A stretch of DNA of 64,000 nucleotides, from the NCBI RefSeq assembly GCF_001044425.1, contig NZ_LFML01000037.1, forward strand, positions 1 to 64,000, given 5' to 3'. The translations under genes and the position numbers were made by a program. The notes under the pieces are model-generated. The model was not told the DNA's origin. It searched no databases and saw only the letters and a list, made by a program, of their open reading frames with translations. Below, in pieces: positions 1-7,405 of this stretch (positions are counted from its first letter, which is position 1; each line of letters starts with the position of its first letter). Source of the DNA: Streptomyces roseus. Its GTDB lineage: Bacteria; Actinomycetota; Actinomycetes; Streptomycetales; Streptomycetaceae.

Positions 1-1
1 C

Positions 2-52
2 CGGCACACGGGAACACCCACCACCCGCTCGCTGATCGCCTACGACCACTGA
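2..52 (+). CDS. 3' end of an unidentified gene entering from the left
   Basis: An open frame reaches a TGA at 50-52 and would give the C-terminal residues RHTGTPTTRSLIAYDH. It is followed about 45 bp later by a strong hairpin, which fits the end of a real + strand gene. The piece is too short to assign a family, and it could be non-coding. Confidence 0.35.
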   Translation, partial: RHTGTPTTRSLIAYDH

Positions 53-97
53 CCCGAGCACTTCGGACTTACTCGTCTAGTCCCCGCGGGGCGTTGA

Positions 98-143
98 CGA
101 AGGGGCGGCCCCGGGACCCGATGGTCCCGGGGCCGCCCCTTCG
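98..143. terminator. bidirectional terminator hairpin
   Basis: A perfect 21-bp stem (98-118 with 123-143) closes on a 4-nt CGAT loop. It lies between the end of the + strand gene entering from the left and the end of the - strand ABC ATPase gene, so it probably terminates both. Confidence 0.8.
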
Positions 144-159
144 CGTGGGGGCCTGCGCG

Positions 160-1014
160 TCAGCGGCCCGAGGTGAACCGCTCGTACGCGTCGCAGACCT
201 CGTCGGCGGGGCCGTCCATGCGCAGTACGCCGGCCTCCAGCCAGATCGCCCGGTCGCAGGTCTCGCGGACCGTGCCGATGCCGTGGCTGACCAGGAAGAC
301 GGTGCCGGCCTGCTCGCGGAGCTCCTCGATGCGGGCCTGGCTGCGGCGCTGGAAGGCGGCGTCGCCGGTGGCGAGGGCCTCGTCGATCATGAGGACGTCA
401 TGGTCCTTGGCGGCGGCGATGGAGAAGCGCAGCCGGGCTCCCATGCCGGAGGAGTACGTCCGCATGGGCAGGGAGATGAAGTCGCCCTTCTCGTTGATGC
501 CGGAGAAGTCGACGATGCTCTGGTAGCGCTCGCGGATCTGCTGCTTGGACATGCCCATCGCGAGGCCGCCGAGGACGACGTTGCGCTCGCCGGTCAGGTC
601 GTTCATGAGGGCCGCGTTCACGCCGAGGAGGGAGGGCTGGCCGTGGGAGTAGATCCTGCCGCGGGCCACGGGCTGGAGGCCGGCGATCGCGGAGAGCAGG
701 GTGGACTTGCCGGAGCCGTTGGTGCCGATCAGGCCGATCGCCTCGCCCTTGTACGCGACGAAGGTGACGCCCTTGACGGCGTGGACCTCGCGCATGCCGG
801 GGGCGGGCCCCCGGGTGAAGAGCCGGCTCAGTGCGGCGGTGGCGCCGCCCTTGCGGGCGCCCGCGCCGTTCACCTTGTAGACGACGTGGACGTCGTCGGC
901 GATGACGGTCGGGGTCCGGGTGTCGCGGGGGCCGGGGAGCGCCGCGGCCGGCGGGGTCGCGGGTGCGGGTGCGGGTGCGGATGTGGATGTGGATGCGGTT
1001 CGGGTGTCAGCCAC
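160..1014 (-). CDS. polysaccharide/teichoic-acid ABC exporter, ATPase subunit (TagH-like)
   Basis: A 284-residue cytoplasmic ATPase that would energise export of a cell-wall polymer across the membrane. The first ~35 residues are an Ala/Pro/Thr-rich tail. The ABC domain has Walker A GTNGSGKST, a signature of the form SSGMGARLRFS, Walker B VLMIDEALATGD and the switch His in VSHG. The SSGM signature and GDAAF segment are typical of the TagH/RfbE/Wzt subfamily rather than importers. Its start overlaps the end of the upstream permease gene (1007) by 8 nt, so the two are cotranscribed and translationally coupled. It lacks the long C-terminal substrate domain of Wzt and Bacillus TagH. Identity of the exported polymer is inferred from the neighbouring CDP-glycerol-transferase fusion. 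Confidence 0.88.
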   Translation of the reverse strand: MADTRTASTSTSAPAPAPATPPAAALPGPRDTRTPTVIADDVHVVYKVNGAGARKGGATAALSRLFTRGPAPGMREVHAVKGVTFVAYKGEAIGLIGTNGSGKSTLLSAIAGLQPVARGRIYSHGQPSLLGVNAALMNDLTGERNVVLGGLAMGMSKQQIRERYQSIVDFSGINEKGDFISLPMRTYSSGMGARLRFSIAAAKDHDVLMIDEALATGDAAFQRRSQARIEELREQAGTVFLVSHGIGTVRETCDRAIWLEAGVLRMDGPADEVCDAYERFTSGR

Positions 1015-1915
1015 GGCCGTACTCCTCCTCGGCCTTCCAGAAGTAGATGAATCCGCCGACGCCCGCGAGCAGCGCCCAGCCGGCGGCGATCGCCCATACG
1101 TGGTGCGGCAGCGCGTGCGCGTCGAAGCCGTCGATCAGCGCGTAGCGCATCAGGTCGATGTAGACGGCCGCCGGGTTGGTCTTGAGCAGGACGGTCACCC
1201 AGTGCGCGAGGTGGTCCTTCTTGAGCATCGAGTCGATCGACCACATGACCCCGGACGAGTACATCCAGGTACGCAGGACGAAGGGCATCAGCTGGCTGAC
1301 GTCCGGGTTCTTGCTGCCGATCCGGGCCATGACCATGGCGAAGCCGGCGCAGAAGACGGCCATCAGCGCCAGGGCGGGCGCGGCCAGCAGCCACCTGGGG
1401 CCCGGGGTCTGACCGAGGGCGAGCAGGAGCAGGACGAGCGCGCCCATGGTCACCAGCAGCTGCTGGAACAGCTGGGCGACCGTCGACAGGGGGAGGCTGG
1501 CGCGCGGGAAGTGCAGGGCGCGGACCAGGCCGAGGTTGCTGTGGACGGCGCGGGTGGAGGCGTTGATGGAGCTGCCGATGAAGTCCCAGACGAAGACGCC
1601 GGTGATCAGGAACGGGATGTAGTCGCTCACGCCGTGGCTGGCGTCGAGGACGATCCCGAAGATGAAGTAGTAGACGGCGGCGTTGAGCAGCGGGGTCACC
1701 AGGTGCCAGACCTGGCCCAGCTTGGCCGTGCTGTACGTGGCGTGCATCCGGGCGGTTGCGTACGCGGTCACGAAGTGGCGCCGGCCCCAGAGCTGGCGCA
1801 CGTAACTCGGCAGTGAAGGGCGGGCGCCGCTGACGGTCAGGCCGTGGGCCGCCGCCAGGTCGGCGAGCGCGGCCGAGGTCGCCGCCGGTGCGGCGGGGTG
1901 GGTGGTCACTGTCAC
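1007..1915 (-). CDS. polysaccharide/teichoic-acid ABC exporter, permease subunit (TagG-like)
   Basis: A 302-residue ABC-2 type membrane protein. An Ala-rich N-terminal ~40 residues lead into an amphipathic segment (VRQLWGRRHFVTAYATAR), then about six hydrophobic segments. The motif in the first cytoplasmic part (AKLGQVWHLVTPLLNAAVYY) is characteristic of TagG/Wzm permeases. It is the first gene of a two-gene operon with the ATPase. Transcription probably starts from the promoter at 1996-2024, inside the shared control region with the divergent TetR gene. With the GT2/CDP-glycerol-transferase fusion at 2743-5022 it suggests assembly and export of a teichoic-acid-like wall polymer. Confidence 0.88.
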   Translation of the reverse strand: MTVTTHPAAPAATSAALADLAAAHGLTVSGARPSLPSYVRQLWGRRHFVTAYATARMHATYSTAKLGQVWHLVTPLLNAAVYYFIFGIVLDASHGVSDYIPFLITGVFVWDFIGSSINASTRAVHSNLGLVRALHFPRASLPLSTVAQLFQQLLVTMGALVLLLLALGQTPGPRWLLAAPALALMAVFCAGFAMVMARIGSKNPDVSQLMPFVLRTWMYSSGVMWSIDSMLKKDHLAHWVTVLLKTNPAAVYIDLMRYALIDGFDAHALPHHVWAIAAGWALLAGVGGFIYFWKAEEEYGRG

Positions 1916-1976
1916 GGGGGGTCGCTTTCGACGGGGTCAGGGCGTCGGCAGGCTGGAGGCTGACGATGGGACGGAC

Positions 1977-2041
1977 CCGTATCGTCGCTACGGCGAGATT
2001 AGGGGGGCGTGCGACGGAACGCAACCGTATCGTCGTGACGG
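1977..2041. promoter_or_regulatory. paired TetR operator and exporter promoter
   Basis: Two near-identical 17-bp elements, 1977-1993 and 2025-2041, differ at only two positions and start 48 bp apart. The first is a perfect interrupted palindrome, CCGTA-N7-TACGG; the second keeps CCGT-N9-ACGG. A - strand promoter lies between them: TTGCGT (2019-2024), 17-bp spacer, TAATCT (1996-2001), with its start point falling in element 1. Element 2 abuts the region just upstream of the TetR gene's -10 box (2063-2068). The arrangement fits a TetR repressor controlling both itself and the exporter. Binding is inferred. Confidence 0.6.
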
Positions 2042-2062
2042 GTGGGTGACGGCGTGCGCGGC

Positions 2063-2068
2063 TATGCT
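2063..2068 (+). promoter_or_regulatory. -10 box, leaderless tetR transcript
   Basis: TATGCT ends exactly 6 nt before the ATG at 2075, which places the transcription start on the A of the start codon. No ribosome-binding site precedes the ATG. Confidence 0.5.
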
Positions 2069-2074
2069 CGGTGC

Positions 2075-2725
2075 ATGACCACCACGGACCCCGCCACCAC
2101 AGCCCCCGGCCCCGCTCCCGCTCCCGCCGCCGCCCGCCGCGCCCCTGCCGGGGCCGCCGTCCTGCGCGAGGACGTGACGGAGGCGATCCGGGCCGCGGTG
2201 CTGGACGAGCTGGCCGCGGTCGGGTTCTCGCGGATGTCGATCGAGGGGATCGCGCGGCGGGCCGGAGTCGGCAAGACGGCCGTGTACCGGCGCTGGAAGT
2301 CGAAGCTGCACCTGGTGCTGGACCTGGTGGGGGCCTTCGCGGTGGACGGCCTGCCGGTGCCGGCCACGGGCTCGCTGTACGGCGACGTACGGGCGCTGCT
2401 GGAGGTGATGTCACACGTGCTGCGGCACCCGGTGGCCTCGGCGGTGATCCCCGACCTCCTGGTGGAGGCCGCGCGGAACCCGGAGATCGCCGACGCGGTA
2501 CGCGGCGCGCTGTTGGAGGGGGAGCGGCGCATGGCGCAGGGGATCGTCTCCGAGGCGGTGGCGCGCGGAGAGCTGGCGGAGGGTACGGACCCGGGGCGGG
2601 CGCTCGACCTGGCGATCGGCCCGCTCTATTGGCGGCAGGTGGTGGTGCGGGAGGCCGTGCCGACGGAGTACCTGGACGACCTGGCCAGGTCCGTGGTCGC
2701 GGGGCTGACCGCCGCTTCTGCCTGA
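2075..2725 (+). CDS. TetR/AcrR-family transcriptional regulator
   Basis: A 216-residue regulator. After ~35 Ala/Pro-rich residues comes a TetR helix-turn-helix: FSRMSIEGIARRAGVGKTAVYRRW, where the YRRWKSK segment is the recognition-helix end. The C-terminal ~140 residues are helical and would form the ligand and dimer domain; no ligand can be deduced. The start at 2075 is chosen because a -10 box sits 6 nt upstream (leaderless), while an in-frame ATG at 2042 lacks any signal. It is divergent from the exporter operon and separated from it by paired palindromic elements, so it probably represses both. The neighbouring convergent gene ends 17 bp beyond its stop. Confidence 0.9.
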   Translation: MTTTDPATTAPGPAPAPAAARRAPAGAAVLREDVTEAIRAAVLDELAAVGFSRMSIEGIARRAGVGKTAVYRRWKSKLHLVLDLVGAFAVDGLPVPATGSLYGDVRALLEVMSHVLRHPVASAVIPDLLVEAARNPEIADAVRGALLEGERRMAQGIVSEAVARGELAEGTDPGRALDLAIGPLYWRQVVVREAVPTEYLDDLARSVVAGLTAASA

Positions 2726-2742
2726 CACCGGCCAACAAAGCA

Positions 2743-5022
2743 CTACCAGGGCCGGAGGCCGGCGGTCAGGGTGGGTTCCCGGGTCAGGGGCGGCGCCGTC
2801 GGGGCCGGGGTGCGCTCGGCCAGGGGGATGACCGGCGGGGTGGGCTCCGGATCGTTCAGGAAGACCCGGCGCACCACCCGCTCCGCCGCGTGGCCGTCGT
2901 CGTACGAGCAGAAGCGGGATCGGAACGCCGCGCGCAGCTGCGCCGAGCGCGAGCCCTGCCAATGGCCCGTCGTGAAGATGTCCACCAGCTCGTCCTCCGT
3001 GCGGGCGATCGCCCCGGGCGGACAGGTCCGCAGGTCGAAGTACGTGCCGCGGGCGGCCTCGTACGCCTCCCAGTCGTCCGCGTGGATCACGATCGGCCGG
3101 TCGAGGGCCGCGTAATCGAACATCAGCGAGGAGTAGTCCGTCACCAACGCGTCCGAGGCCAGGCAGAGTTCCTCCACCGACGGGTACGCGGAGACGTCGA
3201 CCAGCCGCGCGTGGCGCACCGGCTCACCGGGCGCGTCCGCGTACGTCAGGTGCGTACGGGCCAGGATCGTGAAGCGCGGACCCAGGTCCCGCAGCAACCG
3301 CTCGAAGTCCAGGTGTTCGGGCCGGCTGCGCCGGTAGTCGCGGTGGGTCGGCGCGTACAGGACCGCCGTCGACCCGGGCGGGATGCCCAGGCGTTCGCGC
3401 AGCGCCACCACGTCGTCCAGGGTGGCCCGGTGGAAGGCGTCGTTGCGCGGGTAGCCGTACTCCAGCGTCGTGTACGAGGACGGGACCGCCCGCTCCCACA
3501 CCAGGGTGGAGTGGCGGTTCGCGGACAGCAGGTAGTCCCACTGGTCCGCGCCGCGCAGCAGCCCCGCGAAGTCCGTCGTCGGGGTGGCGGCCGGGCGGTC
3601 CTGGAGGTCCAGACCGACCCGCTTGAGCGGGGTGCCGTGCTGCGTCTGGAGCAGGACCTGGCCCGGCCGCTTGACCAGGGCGCGCTCGAAGTTGACGTTC
3701 GTGGTGAGGTACGTGGCCCGCGCCAGGGCCGTCCAGTACGCCGCCGAGCCCGGGCGGAGCGCGGCCGTCTGCGCCGGGAGCGTCGCCGCGTGCCGGGGAT
3801 CGCAGATCCACGCCGTCCGCATGCGCGGGGCGAGCTCGCGCAGTTTGGCCTCGATTGCCGCCGGGTTGCAGGCGTAGCCGCCGTGCCAGTACGCGGAGAA
3901 GACCGCCAGCTCCGGGCGCAGCGGCAGCAGCCGCTGGCATCGGTAGTGCAGCCGCAGCGCGCTCTCGCGCAGCCCGCGCCCCAGCGCGACCCCCGCCCGC
4001 CCCGCCGCCAGCGCGGCCGAGCGCAGCACCGACAGCGTGCCGTACGTACGGCGCGCGCCGAGCCGCATCAGCAGGTGGCGGATCCGGTCGGTGCGCGTGA
4101 GGGAGGGCGGGGGCGAGCCGGCGCTGCGGTACCGGCGCAGCAGCGTGGCGGCCCGCCGGAAGAACTCGGCCCGGCAGGCGCGCGGGAGGCGGCGCGGATC
4201 GGCGTACAGGGCGCAGAAGTGCTCGGCCATCCGCCGGTGCACGGCGGGGCGCCAGCGCTCCAGCTCGGGGCGGCTGGCGAGATGGCCGAAGACCCGGTCG
4301 TACTGGTCGAAGACGTCCAGGTGGCGGCGGGTGGTCGTGGTCAGGATCGAGCCGGTGCGCCGCTGGCGGTAGTGGACGCAGACCCGGTCGAGGACGGCGA
4401 TGGACTCGGCGGCCAGCAGCGCCGGGTAGGTCCAGGGGGTGTCCTCGTAGAGGCCGGGCGGGAACCGCAGGCCCTCGCGCTCCACGTACTCGCGGCGGTA
4501 CGCCTTGTTCCAGACGACCATCAGCATGCCGAGCAGGGCCGGGCGGTCGGCGAGCCGGAAGCTGGCGGGGCCCTCCTCGGACAGCCGGTGCGCGAGGCGG
4601 TTGCGCACGAGCTCCCCGGTCCAGAAGGTGCGCGCGTAGTCGTAGACGAGGACGTCGGGGGAGCCGGTGTCCTTGAGGCGGTCGGTGAGTGCCTGGAGGG
4701 CGCCGGGGGCGAGGGTGTCGTCGCCGTCGAGGAAGACCAGGTAGTCGCCGGTGGCCCGGGCCAGACCCGCGTTGCGGGCCGGGCCCAGGCCGAGGTTGTG
4801 CGCCAGGTGCACGGCGGTCACCCGGGGGTCCCGGGCCGCGTACTCGTCGATGATCGCGCCGCAGGCGTCCGGGGAGGCGTCGTCGACCGCGATCAGTTCC
4901 AGATCCGGGAACGACTGGGACAGGACCGAGTCCAGACTCTCCTGGAGGTACGCCTGAACCTTGTACGCGGGCACGATGACGCTGAACCGGGGCACGGGAC
5001 ATCCAGGGGTCGGCGCGGGCAT
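2743..5022 (-). CDS. GT2 glycosyltransferase fused to CDP-glycerol glycerophosphotransferase (TagF-like)
   Basis: A 759-residue two-domain enzyme for wall glycopolymer synthesis. The N-terminal ~230 residues form a family 2 glycosyltransferase (FSVIVPAYKV, VDDASPDACG, and the metal-binding VFLDGDDTLAPG). A helical linker follows, then a C-terminal CDP-glycerol:polyol phosphate glycerophosphotransferase domain with QTQHGTPLKRVG, VLYAPTHRDY, VTDYSSLMFDYA and RPIVIHADDWEAY. The His in QHGTP and the DYSS segment match the TagF/TagB catalytic region. I start at the ATG 5022 because a GGGGGAG sits just upstream and the GT2 fold begins within 15 residues. It runs convergent with the tetR gene. The fusion could both add a sugar and polymerise or prime glycerol- or ribitol-phosphate units; the exact polymer cannot be read from sequence. 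Confidence 0.88.
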   Translation of the reverse strand: MPAPTPGCPVPRFSVIVPAYKVQAYLQESLDSVLSQSFPDLELIAVDDASPDACGAIIDEYAARDPRVTAVHLAHNLGLGPARNAGLARATGDYLVFLDGDDTLAPGALQALTDRLKDTGSPDVLVYDYARTFWTGELVRNRLAHRLSEEGPASFRLADRPALLGMLMVVWNKAYRREYVEREGLRFPPGLYEDTPWTYPALLAAESIAVLDRVCVHYRQRRTGSILTTTTRRHLDVFDQYDRVFGHLASRPELERWRPAVHRRMAEHFCALYADPRRLPRACRAEFFRRAATLLRRYRSAGSPPPSLTRTDRIRHLLMRLGARRTYGTLSVLRSAALAAGRAGVALGRGLRESALRLHYRCQRLLPLRPELAVFSAYWHGGYACNPAAIEAKLRELAPRMRTAWICDPRHAATLPAQTAALRPGSAAYWTALARATYLTTNVNFERALVKRPGQVLLQTQHGTPLKRVGLDLQDRPAATPTTDFAGLLRGADQWDYLLSANRHSTLVWERAVPSSYTTLEYGYPRNDAFHRATLDDVVALRERLGIPPGSTAVLYAPTHRDYRRSRPEHLDFERLLRDLGPRFTILARTHLTYADAPGEPVRHARLVDVSAYPSVEELCLASDALVTDYSSLMFDYAALDRPIVIHADDWEAYEAARGTYFDLRTCPPGAIARTEDELVDIFTTGHWQGSRSAQLRAAFRSRFCSYDDGHAAERVVRRVFLNDPEPTPPVIPLAERTPAPTAPPLTREPTLTAGLRPW

Positions 5023-5131
5023 GTGGCTCCCCCAGCAACCCCCGCGTGGCGATCGGGTTACGCAGCGTGTGGCATTCGGGTTACCCAGCGTCAACGCCGC
5101 ACGTCAACCACCATGATCGGCCCGCTGTGCG

Positions 5132-6043
5132 CTACTTGACCGCTCCGGCCATCACCCCCGTGACGAACTGCCGCTGGAACGCGAAGAAGACGACGAGCGG
5201 GACGATCATCGACAGGAACGCGCCGGGAGCCAGTACGTCGATGTTGTTGCCGAACTGCCGCACCTGCTGCTGGAGCGCGACCGTGATCGGCGGGTTCGCC
5301 GAGTCCGCGAACACCAGCGCGACCAGCATGTCGTTCCACACCCACAGGAACTGGAAGATGCCGAGCGAGGCGATCGCCGGGCCGCCCAGCGGCAGCACCA
5401 CCCGGGCGAACAGCCGCAGTTCGCCCGCCCCGTCCAGGCGGGCCGCCTCCAGCAGCTCGCGCGGGATCTCCGCGAAGAAGTTGCGCAGCAGGAAGACGGC
5501 GAACGGCAGCCCGAACGCGGTGTGGAACAGGACCACGCCCGCCGTGGTCTCGAACAGGCCGATGGCGCCGAAGAGTTCGGAGACCGGGATCAGCGCCACC
5601 TGCACGGGGACGACCAGCAGCCCGACCACGACCAGGAACAGCCAGTCCCGGCCGGGGAACTCCAGCCAGGCGAAGGCGTATCCGGCGAGCGAGCCCAGCG
5701 CGACCACGAGCAGGGTCGCCGGGACCGCGATGGCCACGGTGCTGAGCAGCGCACCGGTGATGGTGTCGTTGGCCAGCAGCCGCTCGTAGTTGTCGGCCGT
5801 CAGCCGGGTCGGGGCGGTCAGCGCCTGCCACCAGCCGCCCTTGTTCAGGTCGGTGGGGGAGAGGAACGAGGAGATCAGCAGCCCGAGCGTGGGCATCAGC
5901 CAGAACAGCGCGGCCAGGACCAGGAAGACACGGACGGCCCCGGCCGCGGCCCCCGCGGCCAGCTTGCCGGCCCTGGCACCGGCGCGCGGAGCGGGACGCG
6001 CTCCGGCACGTTCCTCCGGGCGGGCCTGCGCGGCGGCGCTCAT
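5132..6043 (-). CDS. carbohydrate ABC importer permease (MalG-like)
   Basis: A 303-residue inner-membrane permease with about six hydrophobic segments and the EAA cytoplasmic loop ELLEAARLDGAGELRLFARVVLPLGGP, which contacts the ATPase. N-terminal ~35 residues are Ala/Arg-rich. The start at 6043 overlaps the stop of the upstream permease gene in an ATGA, giving coupling. It is last in a three-gene operon (binding protein, MalF-like, MalG-like). No ATPase gene is present; streptomycete sugar importers commonly share the distant MsiK ATPase, so that partner is inferred. Substrate unknown. Confidence 0.92.
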   Translation of the reverse strand: MSAAAQARPEERAGARPAPRAGARAGKLAAGAAAGAVRVFLVLAALFWLMPTLGLLISSFLSPTDLNKGGWWQALTAPTRLTADNYERLLANDTITGALLSTVAIAVPATLLVVALGSLAGYAFAWLEFPGRDWLFLVVVGLLVVPVQVALIPVSELFGAIGLFETTAGVVLFHTAFGLPFAVFLLRNFFAEIPRELLEAARLDGAGELRLFARVVLPLGGPAIASLGIFQFLWVWNDMLVALVFADSANPPITVALQQQVRQFGNNIDVLAPGAFLSMIVPLVVFFAFQRQFVTGVMAGAVK

Positions 6044-7401
6044 CGGGCCCCCTCCTTCCGCAGCCTGCGGATGTTGTAGAGCATGACCGGGAGGACCAGC
6101 ACCAGCAGCAGCACCGCGATGGCGCTGCCCAGCCCCGGGTCGGCGTCGGTGCCGAAGGAGGTCCGGTACAGCTGGAGGGCCAGGACGTTCGCGTCGTCCT
6201 GCACCGAGCCCGGCGCGATCACGAAGACCAGGTCGAAGATCTTCATGACGTTGATGACGAGGGTGACGAGGACCACCGCCAGCAGCGGCGCCAGCAGCGG
6301 CACGGTGACCCGGCGGAACACCTGCCACTCGTTCGCCCCGTCCACCCGCGCCGCCTCCAGCAGCTCACGCGGTACGGCGGCCAGCCCGGCCCCGATCAGC
6401 ACCATCGCGAACCCGGCCCACATCCACACGTACGCCCCGATCACCGCCGGGGTCACCAGCGTCGGGCCGAGCCACTCCACCCCCGCGTACGCCTCGCGGA
6501 AGTTCGCCGCGGGCAGCCGCAGCACCGCCCCGTCCGCCTTCGCGGACAGGGTGAACGTGCCGTCGGGGCGGGCCGACGCCGAGTCGACCACCCGGCCGTC
6601 CTTGACCGCCTCGACCCGGATCCCGGCCAGGCCCGACTCGGTGGGGTCCACCGCGTTCGTACGGCCGCCCCCGCCCCGGGTGAAGTCCTGCCAGACCGTC
6701 CCGGTGACCTTGCCGGGTTCGGCGGCCGCGGGGCGGGCCGTACGGGTCCCCCCGGGCAGGTCCTCCGGGGCCACCCCGACCAGCGGGAGCAGCACCGGCA
6801 CCCCCGCCCGTACGGGATCACGGGTCGTGAAGCCGCCCGCGTCGGCCCCCGAGGCCGGGACCAGCGGGGAGTCGCGGCCCGGGCGGGCCTTGGGGAAGGC
6901 CGAGGACTCGGCGAACGTGTCGTGCACCCCGACCCAGACCGCGTTGGCGATGCCCCGGTGGGGGTCGTGGTCGTACACGAGCCGGAAGATGATGCCGGCG
7001 GCCAGCATCGAGATGGCCATCGGCATGAACACGAGCAGCTTGAAGGCCGTTCCCCAGCGCACCCGTTCGGTCAGCACCGCGAAGATCAGGCCGAGGGCGG
7101 TGGCGGTGGTCGGGGCCAGCACCACCCACAGCGCCGTGTTCCTCAGGGCCGTACGGATCGTGTCGTCGTGCAGGATCTCGCCGTAGTTGGCGCCGCCCAC
7201 GAAGGTGTCGCCGGAGCGGTCGAAGAAGCTGCGGTAGAGGGAGTAGCCGATCGGGTGCACGACGAGCGCGCCGAGCAGCACCAGGGCGGGCAGGAGGAAC
7301 GCCGCCGCGACGAGGCGGCGGCGCCGGGTCTCCGCGGACCGTGCGGGCGTGGCCGGTATGGCCCCGGTGGGCGTGGCGGCCTTGGCGGCCTTGGCGGTCA
7401 C
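6040..7401 (-). CDS. carbohydrate ABC importer permease (MalF-like) with a beta-domain insert
   Basis: A 453-residue permease, about 150 residues longer than usual. Hydrophobic segments lie near residues 30-55, 95-118 and 127-150, and again after ~300; the EAA loop is ELLEAARVDGANEWQVFRRV. Between them, roughly residues 155-300, is a large hydrophilic stretch expected outside the membrane. Its latter half (TVWQDFTRGGGG, SGLAGIRVEAVKDGRVV, PDGTFTLSAKADG) has the spacing of a CnaB/carboxypeptidase-regulatory-like beta-sandwich. E. coli MalF also has a large periplasmic P2 loop that contacts the binding protein, so a similar docking role is plausible. It follows the binding-protein gene by only 4 bp and overlaps the next permease gene. 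Confidence 0.9.
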   Translation of the reverse strand: MTAKAAKAATPTGAIPATPARSAETRRRRLVAAAFLLPALVLLGALVVHPIGYSLYRSFFDRSGDTFVGGANYGEILHDDTIRTALRNTALWVVLAPTTATALGLIFAVLTERVRWGTAFKLLVFMPMAISMLAAGIIFRLVYDHDPHRGIANAVWVGVHDTFAESSAFPKARPGRDSPLVPASGADAGGFTTRDPVRAGVPVLLPLVGVAPEDLPGGTRTARPAAAEPGKVTGTVWQDFTRGGGGRTNAVDPTESGLAGIRVEAVKDGRVVDSASARPDGTFTLSAKADGAVLRLPAANFREAYAGVEWLGPTLVTPAVIGAYVWMWAGFAMVLIGAGLAAVPRELLEAARVDGANEWQVFRRVTVPLLAPLLAVVLVTLVINVMKIFDLVFVIAPGSVQDDANVLALQLYRTSFGTDADPGLGSAIAVLLLVLVLPVMLYNIRRLRKEGAR

Positions 7402-7405
7402 CGGT

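Noticed and set aside
2071..5139. Very long open frames antisense to the CDP-glycerol transferase and other genes
   Set aside because: They result from extreme third-position GC bias; their translations are Arg/Gly/Ala-rich without any domain, while the opposite frame has clear motifs.
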